In this document: positions 15,844 through 23,757 of the stretch, piece after piece
Layout of the letters: the number at the start of each line of letters is the position of its first letter
Position numbering within the stretch: position 1 is the first letter of the stretch
DNA from: Oscillospiraceae bacterium
Lineage (GTDB): Bacteria; Bacillota; Clostridia; Oscillospirales; Oscillospiraceae
Direction: 5' to 3'
Assembly: GCA_017411225.1 (NCBI GenBank)
Contig: JAFRDQ010000129.1
Span: 1 to 32,311, forward strand
Length of the DNA: 32,311 nt
Program-made: the position numbers and the translations under genes
Notes under the pieces: model-generated
Seen by the model: only the letters and a program-made list of their open reading frames with translations
What the model was told of the DNA's origin: nothing
Databases searched by the model: none

Positions 15844-15872
15844 TTGCGTTTCGGCGCGGCGCATGGTAAGAT
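15844..15872 (+). promoter_or_regulatory. Promoter of the GH3 glycosidase gene
   Basis: TTGCGT (15844-15849) and TAAGAT (15867-15872) are spaced 17 bases. The predicted transcript starts after the earlier in-frame ATG at 15844, which supports the protein start at 15916. Confidence 0.6.
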
Positions 15873-15915
15873 ATTCAAAATCAACGCGCGCATTTTCGCG
15901 CAGAAGGAGGCTCTC

Positions 15916-18330
15916 ATGCAGCTTCAGGATTATGAACGCGATCATCTTGCCATGCTCAGGCCATGCCTCGCCGAGTGCACGGTGCTGCTGAAGAAAAACG
16001 GCGCCTTTCCGCTCGACTGGCCGTGCGATCTCGCGCTTTACGGCAGCGGCGCGCGCCGCACCGTATTCGGCGGCACCGGCTCGGGCGAGGTGAATGCGCG
16101 CCATTTTGTCTCCATCGAAGAGGGACTCGAGCAGGCGGGCTTTCGCCTCACGACGAAGCACTGGCTCGATCAGTATGACGAGGTGGAAGCGCAGGCAAAG
16201 TCCGCCTTCCTCCTCGAAATCAGGGCGAATGCGCGCAAGCACCGCCGCCTTGCCGTTCTCGAGGGCATGGGCGCCGTCATGCCGAAGCCGGAATATGATC
16301 TCCCGCTCACCGCGCACGGCGACGCCGCGGTCTATGTTCTCTCCCGCATTTCCGGAGAGGGGAGCGACCGCTCCGTCGAGGGCGACGTGCTGCTTACAAA
16401 AAGTGAGATCCGTGATATCCTTGCGCTAGACCGTAAATTTGACCAATTTCTGCTCGTCCTGAACGTCGGCGGGCCGGTGGATCTCTCACCGGTGCAGTCG
16501 GTGGGGAACATTCTGCTCCTCTCCCAGCTCGGCACGGAGACGGGAAGCGCGCTCGCGGACATCCTGCTCGGCCGCCGCAGCCCCTCCGGCAAGCTGTCCA
16601 CCACATGGGCCGCGTGGGAGGATTACCCGCGCCTCGGCGATTTCGGCGCGCGGGACGACACCCGCTATCGCAAGGGCGTCTATGTCGGCTATCGGTATTT
16701 TGATTCGGTCGGCAAGCGCGCGCTCTATCCCTTCGGCTTCGGCCTCAGCTATGCCGACTTTGAGCTGCAGGACGCTGAAGCCTCTGTGGACGGCGAGCGC
16801 GTCACCGTTTCCGTCACGGTGGAAAATGTCGGTGAGCACGCCGGCAAGGAGACGGCGCAGCTTTACGTTTCCGTCCCGTGGGGCAGGCTGGATCAGCCTT
16901 TCCAGACGCTCGCGGCTTTTTCCAAGAGCCGCACGCTCTACCCCGGCGAGAAGGAAACGCTCACCATGTCGTTTGACCTCCACGAGCTCGCGTCCTTTGA
17001 TGCTTCTCGCAGTGTGAGCATGCTGGAAGCGGGGGACTATGTGCTTCGCCTCGGGCAGAGCAGCGTGGACGCTGAGCCTGTTGCCGTCGTGCGTCTCGAG
17101 CGCGAGGTCATCACAGCGAAGCTCCGCGCGCTGGAGGGGCCGGACTATGAAGACTGGAAGCCGGAGAATCCTGCTTCGCAATCGCTGCCGGAGCTCCCGG
17201 TGTTCACGGTCGACCCGGATCGGATCCCGTGCCTCACGCCGGACTATGACGTCCCTGCACCGATCGACCCGCTTGCGGCCTCGCTTTCGGACGAGACGCT
17301 CGCCATGATGAGCGTCGGCGCGTTCGATCCGAAGGGCGGCGCGCTCAGCGTCATCGGCAACGCTTCGACCGCCGTGCCCGGCGCGGCTGGGGAGAGCAGC
17401 CACGCGCTGGAAAAGAGCGGCGTGCCGTTTCTCGTCATGGCGGACGGGCCTGCGGGCCTGCGTCTCACGCGCACCTTCGCCCGCGATCGTAAGGGCGTTG
17501 TTCCGCTGGAATCCACCATGCCCGCCACGATCGCGGATTTGCTGCCCGGCATCGTCACGAAGGCGCTCGCGCTCACACAGCGAAAGCCCCTGCCGGACGC
17601 CGAGATCATCACGCAGTACTGCACCGCCATCCCGATCGGAACCGCGCTCGCGCAGAGCTGGAATCTGGATCTGGCCAGACTCTGCGGTGATCTCGTCGGC
17701 GCGGAGATGGAGCGCTTCGGCGTGCAGCTCTGGCTCGCTCCGGCGCTGAACCTCCACCGCGACATCCGCTGCGGCCGTAATTTTGAATATTATTCGGAAG
17801 ACCCGCTCCTCTCTGGCCGCATGGCCGCCGCCGTCACGCGCGGCGTGCAGGCGCATCCGGGCAGAGCCGTCACGATTAAGCACTACTGCGCCAACAATCA
17901 GGAGACAAACCGCTTCCAGTCCAACAGTCAGGTCAGCCACCGCGCCCTGCGTGAACTGTATCTGCGCGGCTTTGGCATCGCGGTCCGGGAGAGTTGCCCC
18001 CGCGCGGTCATGTCGTCATATAATCTCTTAAACGGCGTGCATACCTCCGAGCGGCGAGATCTGATCGAGGACGTCCTTCGCGCCGAGTTCGGCTTCGACG
18101 GCCTTGTGATGACCGACTGGCTCATTGCGCAGATGAAGGATAAGCGCGCCGCGTACCCGATCGCAAGTCCGGCCAGGATCCCCGCCTCGGGCAACGATGT
18201 GGTCATGCCCGGCACGAAGGGAGACTGCAAGTGCATCCTGAACGCGCTCCGATCCGGCGAGCTCGACCGCGATCAGGTGCGGCGGAACGTCTCTCGGCTC
18301 ATCCGCCTTGCGCGAGAACTCAGTGAATAA
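15916..18330 (+). CDS. Glycoside hydrolase family 3, circularly permuted
   Basis: The 804-residue enzyme has the GH3 parts in swapped order. The alpha/beta sandwich domain, normally second, comes first (about residues 10-245; GGTGSGEVNARHF and LVLNVGGPVDLS). A fibronectin-III-like domain follows (about 275-400; VTVSVTVENVGEHAGKETAQ). The catalytic barrel comes last (about 455-804) with MADGPAGLRL, RDIRCGRNFEYYSEDP, TIKHYCANNQE and the probable nucleophile D734 in GLVMTDW. This order is known in some rumen Clostridia beta-glucosidases. It cleaves terminal beta-linked glucose or a related sugar. No signal peptide is present, so it acts inside the cell on imported oligosaccharides. AAGGAGG precedes the ATG. 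Confidence 0.87.
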   Translation: MQLQDYERDHLAMLRPCLAECTVLLKKNGAFPLDWPCDLALYGSGARRTVFGGTGSGEVNARHFVSIEEGLEQAGFRLTTKHWLDQYDEVEAQAKSAFLLEIRANARKHRRLAVLEGMGAVMPKPEYDLPLTAHGDAAVYVLSRISGEGSDRSVEGDVLLTKSEIRDILALDRKFDQFLLVLNVGGPVDLSPVQSVGNILLLSQLGTETGSALADILLGRRSPSGKLSTTWAAWEDYPRLGDFGARDDTRYRKGVYVGYRYFDSVGKRALYPFGFGLSYADFELQDAEASVDGERVTVSVTVENVGEHAGKETAQLYVSVPWGRLDQPFQTLAAFSKSRTLYPGEKETLTMSFDLHELASFDASRSVSMLEAGDYVLRLGQSSVDAEPVAVVRLEREVITAKLRALEGPDYEDWKPENPASQSLPELPVFTVDPDRIPCLTPDYDVPAPIDPLAASLSDETLAMMSVGAFDPKGGALSVIGNASTAVPGAAGESSHALEKSGVPFLVMADGPAGLRLTRTFARDRKGVVPLESTMPATIADLLPGIVTKALALTQRKPLPDAEIITQYCTAIPIGTALAQSWNLDLARLCGDLVGAEMERFGVQLWLAPALNLHRDIRCGRNFEYYSEDPLLSGRMAAAVTRGVQAHPGRAVTIKHYCANNQETNRFQSNSQVSHRALRELYLRGFGIAVRESCPRAVMSSYNLLNGVHTSERRDLIEDVLRAEFGFDGLVMTDWLIAQMKDKRAAYPIASPARIPASGNDVVMPGTKGDCKCILNALRSGELDRDQVRRNVSRLIRLARELSE

Positions 18331-18345
18331 ACATACAGAATTTGC

Positions 18346-18374
18346 TTGTCAAAAATGCAAAAATCCGGTATACT
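18346..18374 (+). promoter_or_regulatory. Promoter of the Na+/alanine symporter gene
   Basis: TTGTCA (18346-18351) and TATACT (18369-18374) are spaced 17 bases, 51 bases ahead of the ATG, in an AT-rich pocket. Confidence 0.7.
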
Positions 18375-18424
18375 GTTTCCATCTTTTTCTGAGAGAAGAA
18401 AAACCAAGAGAGGAATGTTTTTGA

Positions 18425-19834
18425 ATGATCGACGCCATTGACAATGTCGTAAATGCCATCAGCGGTGTGCTTTACCAGCCGTATGTCGTCCCGCTGATCC
18501 TTGTCCTTGCCGGCCTGTATTTCACCATCCGGCTCAAGGGTCTGCAGTTCAATCTCTTCGGCGAGTCCATCCGCGTCGTCACGGAAAAGCCCGTCAATCT
18601 CGAGTCCACGTCCTCCTTCGGCGCGCTCATGGTCTCCACGGCCTCCCGCGTCGGCACCGGCAACATTATGGGCGTCTCCACGGCTATCTGCCTCGGCGGC
18701 CCCGGCGCCATCTTTTGGATGTGGGTCACGGCGGTGCTCGGCGGCGCTTCCGCCTTTGTCGAGTCCACGCTCGCGCAGATCTATAAGAAGAAGAACCCCG
18801 ACGGCTCGAGCTTAGGCGGCCCGTCCTACTATATGCAGGAGGCCATCAAGCAGCGCTGGCTCGGTGTGATCTTCGCCATTGTTCTGATTCTCACCTACGC
18901 CGTCGGCTATAACATGCTCGCGGCCTATAACACGCAGGATACCTTCTCCTCCTTCTCCTTCTACAGCAAGACCACGTCGTTCGTTGTCGGCGCGGTGCTC
19001 GCGGTGTTGATTGCCGCGTCCGTCCTCGGCGGCGCCAAGCGTCTGACGAAGGTCACGGAGGTGCTCGTTCCGCTCATGGGCGTGCTGTATATTGTCGTCT
19101 CCCTCGTCGTGATCGTGCTGAATATCAAGAGCTTCGGCGCGGTTTTCGGCAGCATTTTCAAGTCTGCCTTTGACTTCAAGGCCATCTTCGGCGGCTTTGC
19201 CGGCAGCGCCATCATGTGGGGCATCAAGCGCGGCCTCTACTCCAATGAGGCCGGCATGGGCTCCGCGCCGAACGCCGCTGCGGCGGCGGACGTCTCCCAC
19301 CCCGCGAAGCAGGGCCTGGTGCAGATGCTCTCCGTCTTCATCGACACGCTCCTCATCTGCTCTGCCACGGCGTTCATGTGCCTGTTTTCCGGCGTCACGC
19401 CCGACGCCGAGCTCAAGGGCGCGCCCTATGTCGCCGCGTCCATGAAGGCTGCGCTCGGAGGCTTCGGCCCGATCTTCATGACGGTCGCGGTCTGCCTCTT
19501 CGCCTTCACCACGCTCATCGGCAATTACTATTACACCGAGGGCTGCTGGCGCTTCATCCTGAAGAAGGATCCCGGCAAGGGCTTTATGACCTGCTGGCGT
19601 CTGTTCTGCGCGCTGCTCGTTTTCGTCGGTGCGGTTATCTCTGCGGGTCTCGCCTGGGATACGGCGGATCTCCTGCAGGCGCTCATGGTCATCATCAACG
19701 TGCCTGTCATCGCCATCCTCGGCCACACGGCGGTGCGCGCGCTCGATGACTACCGCGCCCAGCGCAAGGCTGGCAAGAATCCGACCTTCAAGGCCAAGAA
19801 CATCGGCGTGACCGGTACGGATTTCTGGAATTAA
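18425..19834 (+). CDS. Na+/alanine (glycine) symporter, AgcS family
   Basis: This 469-residue membrane protein has about eleven hydrophobic spans. It carries the family's RVGTGNIMGVSTAICLGGPG, GGPSYYMQEAIKQRWLG, GLYSNEAGMGSAPNAAAA and TLIGNYYYTEGC. AgcS carriers import alanine or glycine with sodium. The length is normal. It is preceded by its own promoter and followed by a hairpin terminator, so it is probably a single transcription unit with some read-through to the dehydrogenase. Confidence 0.93.
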   Translation: MIDAIDNVVNAISGVLYQPYVVPLILVLAGLYFTIRLKGLQFNLFGESIRVVTEKPVNLESTSSFGALMVSTASRVGTGNIMGVSTAICLGGPGAIFWMWVTAVLGGASAFVESTLAQIYKKKNPDGSSLGGPSYYMQEAIKQRWLGVIFAIVLILTYAVGYNMLAAYNTQDTFSSFSFYSKTTSFVVGAVLAVLIAASVLGGAKRLTKVTEVLVPLMGVLYIVVSLVVIVLNIKSFGAVFGSIFKSAFDFKAIFGGFAGSAIMWGIKRGLYSNEAGMGSAPNAAAAADVSHPAKQGLVQMLSVFIDTLLICSATAFMCLFSGVTPDAELKGAPYVAASMKAALGGFGPIFMTVAVCLFAFTTLIGNYYYTEGCWRFILKKDPGKGFMTCWRLFCALLVFVGAVISAGLAWDTADLLQALMVIINVPVIAILGHTAVRALDDYRAQRKAGKNPTFKAKNIGVTGTDFWN

Positions 19835-19841
19835 ATTGTTC

Positions 19842-19872
19842 GACGCCGGAGCAGTGCGCTCCGGCGTCTTTT
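19842..19872 (+). terminator. Rho-independent terminator
   Basis: GACGCCGGAG (19842-19851) pairs with CTCCGGCGTC (19859-19868), followed by TTTT. The ribosome site of the next gene starts immediately after. Confidence 0.85.
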
Positions 19873-19884
19873 GGAAGGGTGATT

Positions 19885-20847
19885 ATGATGAATCTGATTC
19901 AGGTGGTAGGCACGTTCACGCCTGCCGAGGAAGCGCGCCTGCGCGCGGCAGCGGGGGAGACAGAGATCCGCTTCTGCTCCGACGCTGAAGTCACGGCGGA
20001 GACGCTCAGGGACGCCGATGCGCTCATCGGAAACCCGCCGCTTGCCATGGTGGAATCGGCGCAGAAGCTCCAATGGATGCAGCTGCTCTCCTCCGGCGCA
20101 GATGCCTATGCCGGGTCGCAGGTGCTGAAAGACCGCGGCCTCGTCCTCACGACCGCCACCGGCGCTTACGGCGTCGGCATCGCTGAATATATGGTCGCGA
20201 TGCTGCTGGCTATGATGAAGAAGCTCCCGGGGTATTACGATTTGCAGAAGGCCGCGCAGTGGCGCGATCTCGGCGCGGTCGTATCGCCCTGCGGCAAGCG
20301 CGTCCTCGTCGCCGGCACGGGTAACCTCGGCCGCGAGTTTGCAAAGCGCATGCGCGCCTTCGGCTGTGAACTCGTCGGCGTGCGCCGCAGGGCAGGGCAG
20401 TGCCCGCCAGAGTTCGATCGGGTCTGTCTGCTCTCGGAGCTGGAGGCAGAGCTTCCGGCGGCGGATGTTGTCGCTCTGTGCCTTCCCGGAACGCCGGAGA
20501 CGCACCATCTCTTTGACGCGGCGATGCTCTCCAAATGCAAAGAGGGCGCCTATTTCATGAATGTCGGCCGCGGAACTGTCGTGCCGCTCGAGGCGCTGCT
20601 GGATCGCGCGGTCACGGATCGGTTCACCGCCCTCTGGGTCGATGTGCTCGAAACAGAGCCGCTGCCGGACGGCCATCCGCTCTATGCGGTGCCGAATCTT
20701 CTCATCACGCCGCACATCACCGGCGGCCTGCATCTGGATATCACGCGCGAGAACATTCTCTCCATCTGCGAAGAGAATCTCCGCGCATGGAAGGAAGGCC
20801 GGCCTCTGCGCAGCGTGCTGGACTGGAACACAGGCTATTGTCGGTAA
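19885..20847 (+). CDS. D-isomer-specific 2-hydroxyacid dehydrogenase
   Basis: The 320-residue enzyme has the NAD-binding loop VLVAGTGNLGREFAKRM (residues 140-156) and the catalytic triad expected for the family: R229 in NVGRGTVVPLEALL, E258 in DVLETEPLPDGHPLY and H277 in ITPHITG. It reduces a 2-keto acid to a D-2-hydroxy acid or the reverse; the substrate is not evident. The start lies a few bases after GGAAGG; the next codon is also ATG (19888) and is an equally good start. No dedicated promoter is seen. Confidence 0.88.
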   Translation: MMNLIQVVGTFTPAEEARLRAAAGETEIRFCSDAEVTAETLRDADALIGNPPLAMVESAQKLQWMQLLSSGADAYAGSQVLKDRGLVLTTATGAYGVGIAEYMVAMLLAMMKKLPGYYDLQKAAQWRDLGAVVSPCGKRVLVAGTGNLGREFAKRMRAFGCELVGVRRRAGQCPPEFDRVCLLSELEAELPAADVVALCLPGTPETHHLFDAAMLSKCKEGAYFMNVGRGTVVPLEALLDRAVTDRFTALWVDVLETEPLPDGHPLYAVPNLLITPHITGGLHLDITRENILSICEENLRAWKEGRPLRSVLDWNTGYCR

Positions 20848-20880
20848 TCAACCGCACCGCACTTTTTTGGAGGACAAACA

Positions 20881-21084
20881 ATGAAGCTTGCAGATTGGTT
20901 CCGAGCAAAAAAACAGCAGTGGTTCGGCGGGCAGGAGGAACAGCCGGCGGCGTTTCAGCCGTTGGAAGCCGACCTCTCCGAGATCGATCCGCCCGAAACG
21001 CGCTTTACCGAGGATTATCGGGAGTTTCTGAAACAGCAGGAGGCCGCCCGATCCGAGGGCCCGAACAAACGAGAGCTGAAATAA
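20881..21084 (+). CDS. Small hypothetical protein
   Basis: The 67-residue product has a basic N-terminus with tryptophans (MKLADWFRAKKQQWFGG) and an acidic, proline-containing remainder. I do not recognise a family. A good ribosome site (TTGGAGG) lies before the ATG, codon use matches its neighbours, and it follows the dehydrogenase by only 33 bases, so it is probably translated. No membrane segment or metal motif is visible. Confidence 0.6.
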   Translation: MKLADWFRAKKQQWFGGQEEQPAAFQPLEADLSEIDPPETRFTEDYREFLKQQEAARSEGPNKRELK

Positions 21085-21130
21085 AAACATATGCCAGTAT
21101 CGTTAATCTGTTTTACCATTCACAGATTCT

Positions 21131-21260
21131 TGTCATTGCGAACCAGTGACCGACGTCACTGGTGTGGCAATCCGTTCTCCTTGGCAGAGACTATGATTTA
21201 TAGTCCGCCGCTGGGGGATGCGGATTGCCACACCAGCGTGCGCGCTGGTTCGCAATGACA
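21131..21260. repeat. 130-bp MITE-like palindromic element
   Basis: The ends TGTCATTGCGAACCAGTG and CGCTGGTTCGCAATGACA match as inverted repeats at 16 of 18 positions. Inside lies a second inverted pair, GGTGTGGCAATCCG and CGGATTGCCACACC. No coding capacity is seen between. This is the form of a miniature inverted-repeat or REP-type element, probably present in many copies in such genomes. The flanks (21085-21130 and 21261-21300) hold no gene. Confidence 0.75.
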
Positions 21261-21300
21261 TGCTATTTTGCTGCGCCACTGATTTTATCGCTGTCTAATA

Positions 21301-21330
21301 AAACAGCCGACTCTGAAAAGAGTCGGCTGT
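21301..21330 (-). terminator. Terminator of the lipoprotein gene
   Basis: ACAGCCGACTC (21303-21313) and GAGTCGGCTGT (21320-21330) form an 11-bp stem. On the minus strand it is followed by TTTATTA, 14 bases beyond the stop codon. Confidence 0.8.
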
Positions 21331-21343
21331 TGTCGTATTTGGT

Positions 21344-22003
21344 TTACTCAGCGCTTTCAAACACCGCAATGTATTCTACGGACTCCGCGACGTCCACGGT
21401 GATCTGCTCCTCGGTGGAGAAGTCCTCGCCGTCCTTGGTCCATTTCACGAACTTCCAGCCGTCCTCGGGTTTGGCCGCGAGCACGTAGGTTGCGGGGCCT
21501 TCGAGATTCTGCACCGCAGACTGCACGGGGAACTCCGTCTCAAACTCGAGCGCTTCGCCCTCCGGCGCGTAGGCGATTTCGCCCAGACCCTCGGTGTTGA
21601 TCTGCATCGTGATCGAAAACTCCGGCACGTCCATCGGCGTGAAGTGGTAGCTCTCGCCGCCCTCCGCCTCGAGCAGCAGGCCGTCCTCGCCCTCCTCGGA
21701 GATGGTCACGATAAACTCGCCCTCTTCGCCCTCCGCCACGAGGTTGCCGTGGAGCTTGTCGCCCTCCTGCTGAATGATCCAGCCGTGCAGCTCATCGCCG
21801 TGCATGAAGGTGACTGCCCAGCCCTCGTAGCCCTCGGTGTCGCTGAAGGAAATGGAGAGAAAGTCGCCGTCGGCATTGTCAAAAGAGCCAACGCGCGTCC
21901 ATTCTTCCGCAGACGCGCTGCCGGGCGCCGACTGCTTTGAACCGCAGGCACAGAGCGCAAACAGCATCGCCAGTGTGAGCAGTAATGCGAATGTCTTTTT
22001 CAT
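21344..22003 (-). CDS. Secreted lipoprotein with InlB-type repeat-like end
   Basis: The 219-residue protein begins MKKTFALLLTLAMLFALCAC, a lipoprotein signal with C20 as the anchor. The mature part is very acidic and rich in Gly/Glu, with no enzyme motif. The C-terminal ~55 residues (AKPEDGWKFVKWTKDGEDFS, then EQITVDVAESVEYIAVFE) resemble the beta-strand repeat seen in InlB_B-type surface proteins. An AGGAG lies just before the ATG. It probably sits on the outer face of the membrane; its partner is unknown. It lies directly beside the recombinase remnant and shares its strand. Confidence 0.7.
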   Translation of the reverse strand: MKKTFALLLTLAMLFALCACGSKQSAPGSASAEEWTRVGSFDNADGDFLSISFSDTEGYEGWAVTFMHGDELHGWIIQQEGDKLHGNLVAEGEEGEFIVTISEEGEDGLLLEAEGGESYHFTPMDVPEFSITMQINTEGLGEIAYAPEGEALEFETEFPVQSAVQNLEGPATYVLAAKPEDGWKFVKWTKDGEDFSTEEQITVDVAESVEYIAVFESAE

Positions 22004-22020
22004 GTTTTTCTCCTTTGCAA

Positions 22021-22217
22021 AATTGCCGGAGCAAGCGGTATTCGCTTACTCCGGCGTGTGGTGGACCACTACCATCCTTAAACAAAACCTTTTCATCTCC
22101 GGCGATATCCTCCAGCTCTGAAAGGAGAGCGTCGGTGATGGTAACAGGTTCGTCTCCCGAATTATAAGTGATCGTGACCCGATCATCGTATAAATATATA
22201 CGATTTACAAAGATATC
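22021..22217 (-). pseudogene. C-terminal remnant of a large serine recombinase
   Basis: The minus strand reads DIFVNRIYLYDDRVTITYNS and then a short acidic tail with GSGPPHAGVSEYRL. The DIFVN.IYLYDD pattern is the hallmark end of Tn4551-type large serine recombinases of Clostridia. The catalytic and DNA-binding regions (several hundred residues) are absent, and the upstream sequence changes character at about 22218. This is therefore a dead fragment of an integrated element. The exact 3' limit is unclear because the tails of these proteins vary. Confidence 0.7.
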
Positions 22218-22220
22218 TAT

Positions 22221-22448
22221 GTGTATGCCATAAAGGAGTATAAATTCAGATTAATTAATACTGTCTATACGTTTCCCTGTTGTGAACGAATATTTGATGA
22301 TTACCAATCTAAAATCAACTCAAGTAGCAATGAAGCGCGAAAGAAAAAAACATCTGTTATTATTAAAGAATTAGTCTGGAAAAAGAATAGATGGGTGAAT
22401 GATATTTCATTTGATGATTTGCTTCGCAACATTATGAGCAACAGATAA
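22221..22448 (+). CDS. Small AT-rich hypothetical ORF, possible element remnant
   Basis: Starting from a GTG, 75 residues are readable, ending KELVWKKNRWVNDISFDD and a short tail. The stretch is far more AT-rich than its neighbours and its lysine/asparagine-rich make-up suggests foreign origin. No family is recognised and the ribosome site is weak. The frame stays open for ten codons upstream, overlapping the recombinase remnant. It could be the last exon-like piece of a longer lost gene or a chance reading frame. Confidence 0.35.
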   Translation: MYAIKEYKFRLINTVYTFPCCERIFDDYQSKINSSSNEARKKKTSVIIKELVWKKNRWVNDISFDDLLRNIMSNR

Positions 22449-22572
22449 GCGTTCCCTAAAAACAAGAAAGCAGAGAGTGATTGAATACTCTCTGCTTTTC
22501 TTGCTACTACACAAACCACACCGTTACAGCGAATCCGCCGTAGTAGAAATAGGGTTTTGTGTAATTTTGTTG
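22449..22572. other. Short spacer between element remnant and tmRNA
   Basis: The stretch contains the terminator at 22467-22498 and a weak inverted pair, TACACAAACC (22508-22517) and GGTTTTGTGTA (22553-22563), near the tmRNA 3' end. The second might be a leftover attachment-site or recombinase footprint. No other copy of the tmRNA end is visible in the window. Confidence 0.4.
22467..22500. terminator. Bidirectional terminator near the tmRNA 3' side
   Basis: AAAGCAGAGAGT (22467-22478) and ACTCTCTGCTTT (22487-22498) form a perfect 12-bp stem with T-rich tails in both directions. It can end the tmRNA transcript (minus) and the AT-rich ORF (plus). Confidence 0.8.
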
Positions 22573-22940
22573 TGGTGGAGATGGGGGGAGTTGAACCCCC
22601 GTCCGAAAGCACTTTAACAGGAACTTCTCCGGGCGCAGCGGGTTGTTTTGATGGGCCGAACCCATCTGTTCCCTTCGTCACAGGCCAACACGCAAGCCTG
22701 TAATTCCGGTAGCTTCATGATACATGGCACGCATCAAAGCTTAGCGTGCGCACGTTCCCCACTTATCGACGCTCCGCATCCGGGCCGTGGGCCTCCCGGC
22801 GGGAACGCTCGCTAATTAAGCAGCGAGAAGAACAGTGTTATCGTTGTTCTTTAATTTATAAGGTTGCCCGTTTTATGGCGGTCAGGCGCCGCCGCCCGCT
22901 ATTCCTGCTTCCACGCCCCCGTCGAAACCGAGACATCCCC
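22573..22940 (-). ncRNA. ssrA: tmRNA (ssrA)
   Basis: The minus strand runs from GGGGATGTCTCGGTTTCGAC at 22940 to a T-arm GGGGGTTCAACTCCCCCC and encoded CCA at 22573, 368 bases in all. The ends pair as the tRNA-like acceptor (GGGGATG with CATCTCC). The embedded reading frame ends in GTT CTT CTC GCT GCT TAA (stop at 22816-22818), giving the tag end NNDNTVLLAA. It rescues stalled ribosomes together with SmpB, whose gene lies 800 bases upstream on the same strand. In this frame no alanine codon precedes the tag. The 3' end is a common integration target, and a recombinase fragment lies just beyond. Confidence 0.93.
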
Positions 22941-23204
22941 GCGTCGTCAGACCGGGCGCGCTCCACGCCGCAGCCGGGCGAAGGCGATGCCTTGCCCGAC
23001 GGCTTTGTATCCGCTTCCCCGGTCATCCTCTCCGAATCAAAGCAAAACGCTTTGATTCGGTAAAGGGAAATCGGTATCACGCTTTGCGTGATGGTTTGAA
23101 TAAACTGTTCTTCTATACTGACGCAAATGATTCGGATATGTTCCTCATGCGCGAAGCGCGCATCATCCGCGGAGCGGACATCATTTGCGGAGCATACATC
23201 ATTT
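22941..23204. other. Palindrome-rich spacer between ssrA and the cyclophilin gene
   Basis: No gene is seen here. It holds a stem with CCGAATCAAAGC (23032-23043) and GCTTTGATTCGG (23049-23060), a small ATCACGC/GCGTGAT hairpin at 23076-23092 and the three 18-base tandem units at 23147-23200. No clear promoter for ssrA was found, so tmRNA may be cut from a longer transcript. Confidence 0.5.
23147..23200. repeat. Three tandem 18-bp hairpin units
   Basis: Units 23147-23164, 23165-23182 and 23183-23200 share the frame AT...CG.AGC...CATC, and in each the middle bases can pair (GCGCGAAGCGCGC, CCGCGGAGCGG). They lie four bases past the stop codon of the cyclophilin gene. Units differ in the arms but keep complementarity, which points to structure rather than sequence being maintained. 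Confidence 0.6.
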
Positions 23205-23735
23205 TTATCTGCCCGGGAGCTTTTCCGGAGCGGGATATTCGACGCCCTGCGTGTCGACCGTGACCTTCTTCATGCGCTGGTCGGCCTTGGGCTTGTCGTT
23301 CATCATATTGCGCGGGGCGCGGGCGATCTCGTCCACGACCTCGATCCCCTCGATGACCTTGCCGAAGGCGGCGTACTGGCGGTCGAGATGCGGGGAATCC
23401 TTGTGCATGATGAAGAACTGGCTGCCGGCGGAGTCGGGGATCATGGTGCGGGCCATGGAGAGCACGCCGCGCGTGTGCTTCAGATCGTTCTGGAAGCCGT
23501 TTGCGGTAAACTCGCCGCGGATGCAGTAACCGGGGCCGCCCATGCCGGTGCCTTGGGGATCGCCGCCCTGAATCATGAAGCCGGGGATCACGCGGTGGAA
23601 GATCACGCCGTCGTAGAAGCCCTCCTGCACGAGACTGATGAAATTGTTCACGGTGTTCGGGGCAAGCTCCGGATAGAGCTCCGCCTTGATCACGCCGCCG
23701 TTTTCCATTTCGATGGTTACGATGGGATTGCTCAT
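23205..23735 (-). CDS. Cyclophilin-type peptidyl-prolyl isomerase
   Basis: The 176-residue protein has the cyclophilin active-site stretch FHRVIPGFMIQGGDPQGTG and the ligand loop AGSQFFIMHKDSPHLD. It isomerises Xaa-Pro bonds in the cytosol, as there is no signal peptide. AAGGAG lies before the ATG. It follows smpB by 22 bases on the same strand and probably shares its transcript. The C-terminal extension after the core is short and basic/proline-rich. Confidence 0.92.
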   Translation of the reverse strand: MSNPIVTIEMENGGVIKAELYPELAPNTVNNFISLVQEGFYDGVIFHRVIPGFMIQGGDPQGTGMGGPGYCIRGEFTANGFQNDLKHTRGVLSMARTMIPDSAGSQFFIMHKDSPHLDRQYAAFGKVIEGIEVVDEIARAPRNMMNDKPKADQRMKKVTVDTQGVEYPAPEKLPGR

Positions 23736-23757
23736 GTTTGATCTCCTTTTTATGTAG

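Noticed and set aside
16486..17940. 484-residue minus-strand ORF opposite GH3
   Set aside because: Arg/Ala-rich shadow of the GH3 gene without domain features.
23147..23200. Possible CRISPR-like array
   Set aside because: Units are 18 bases with no spacers and no cas genes; they are tandem hairpins.
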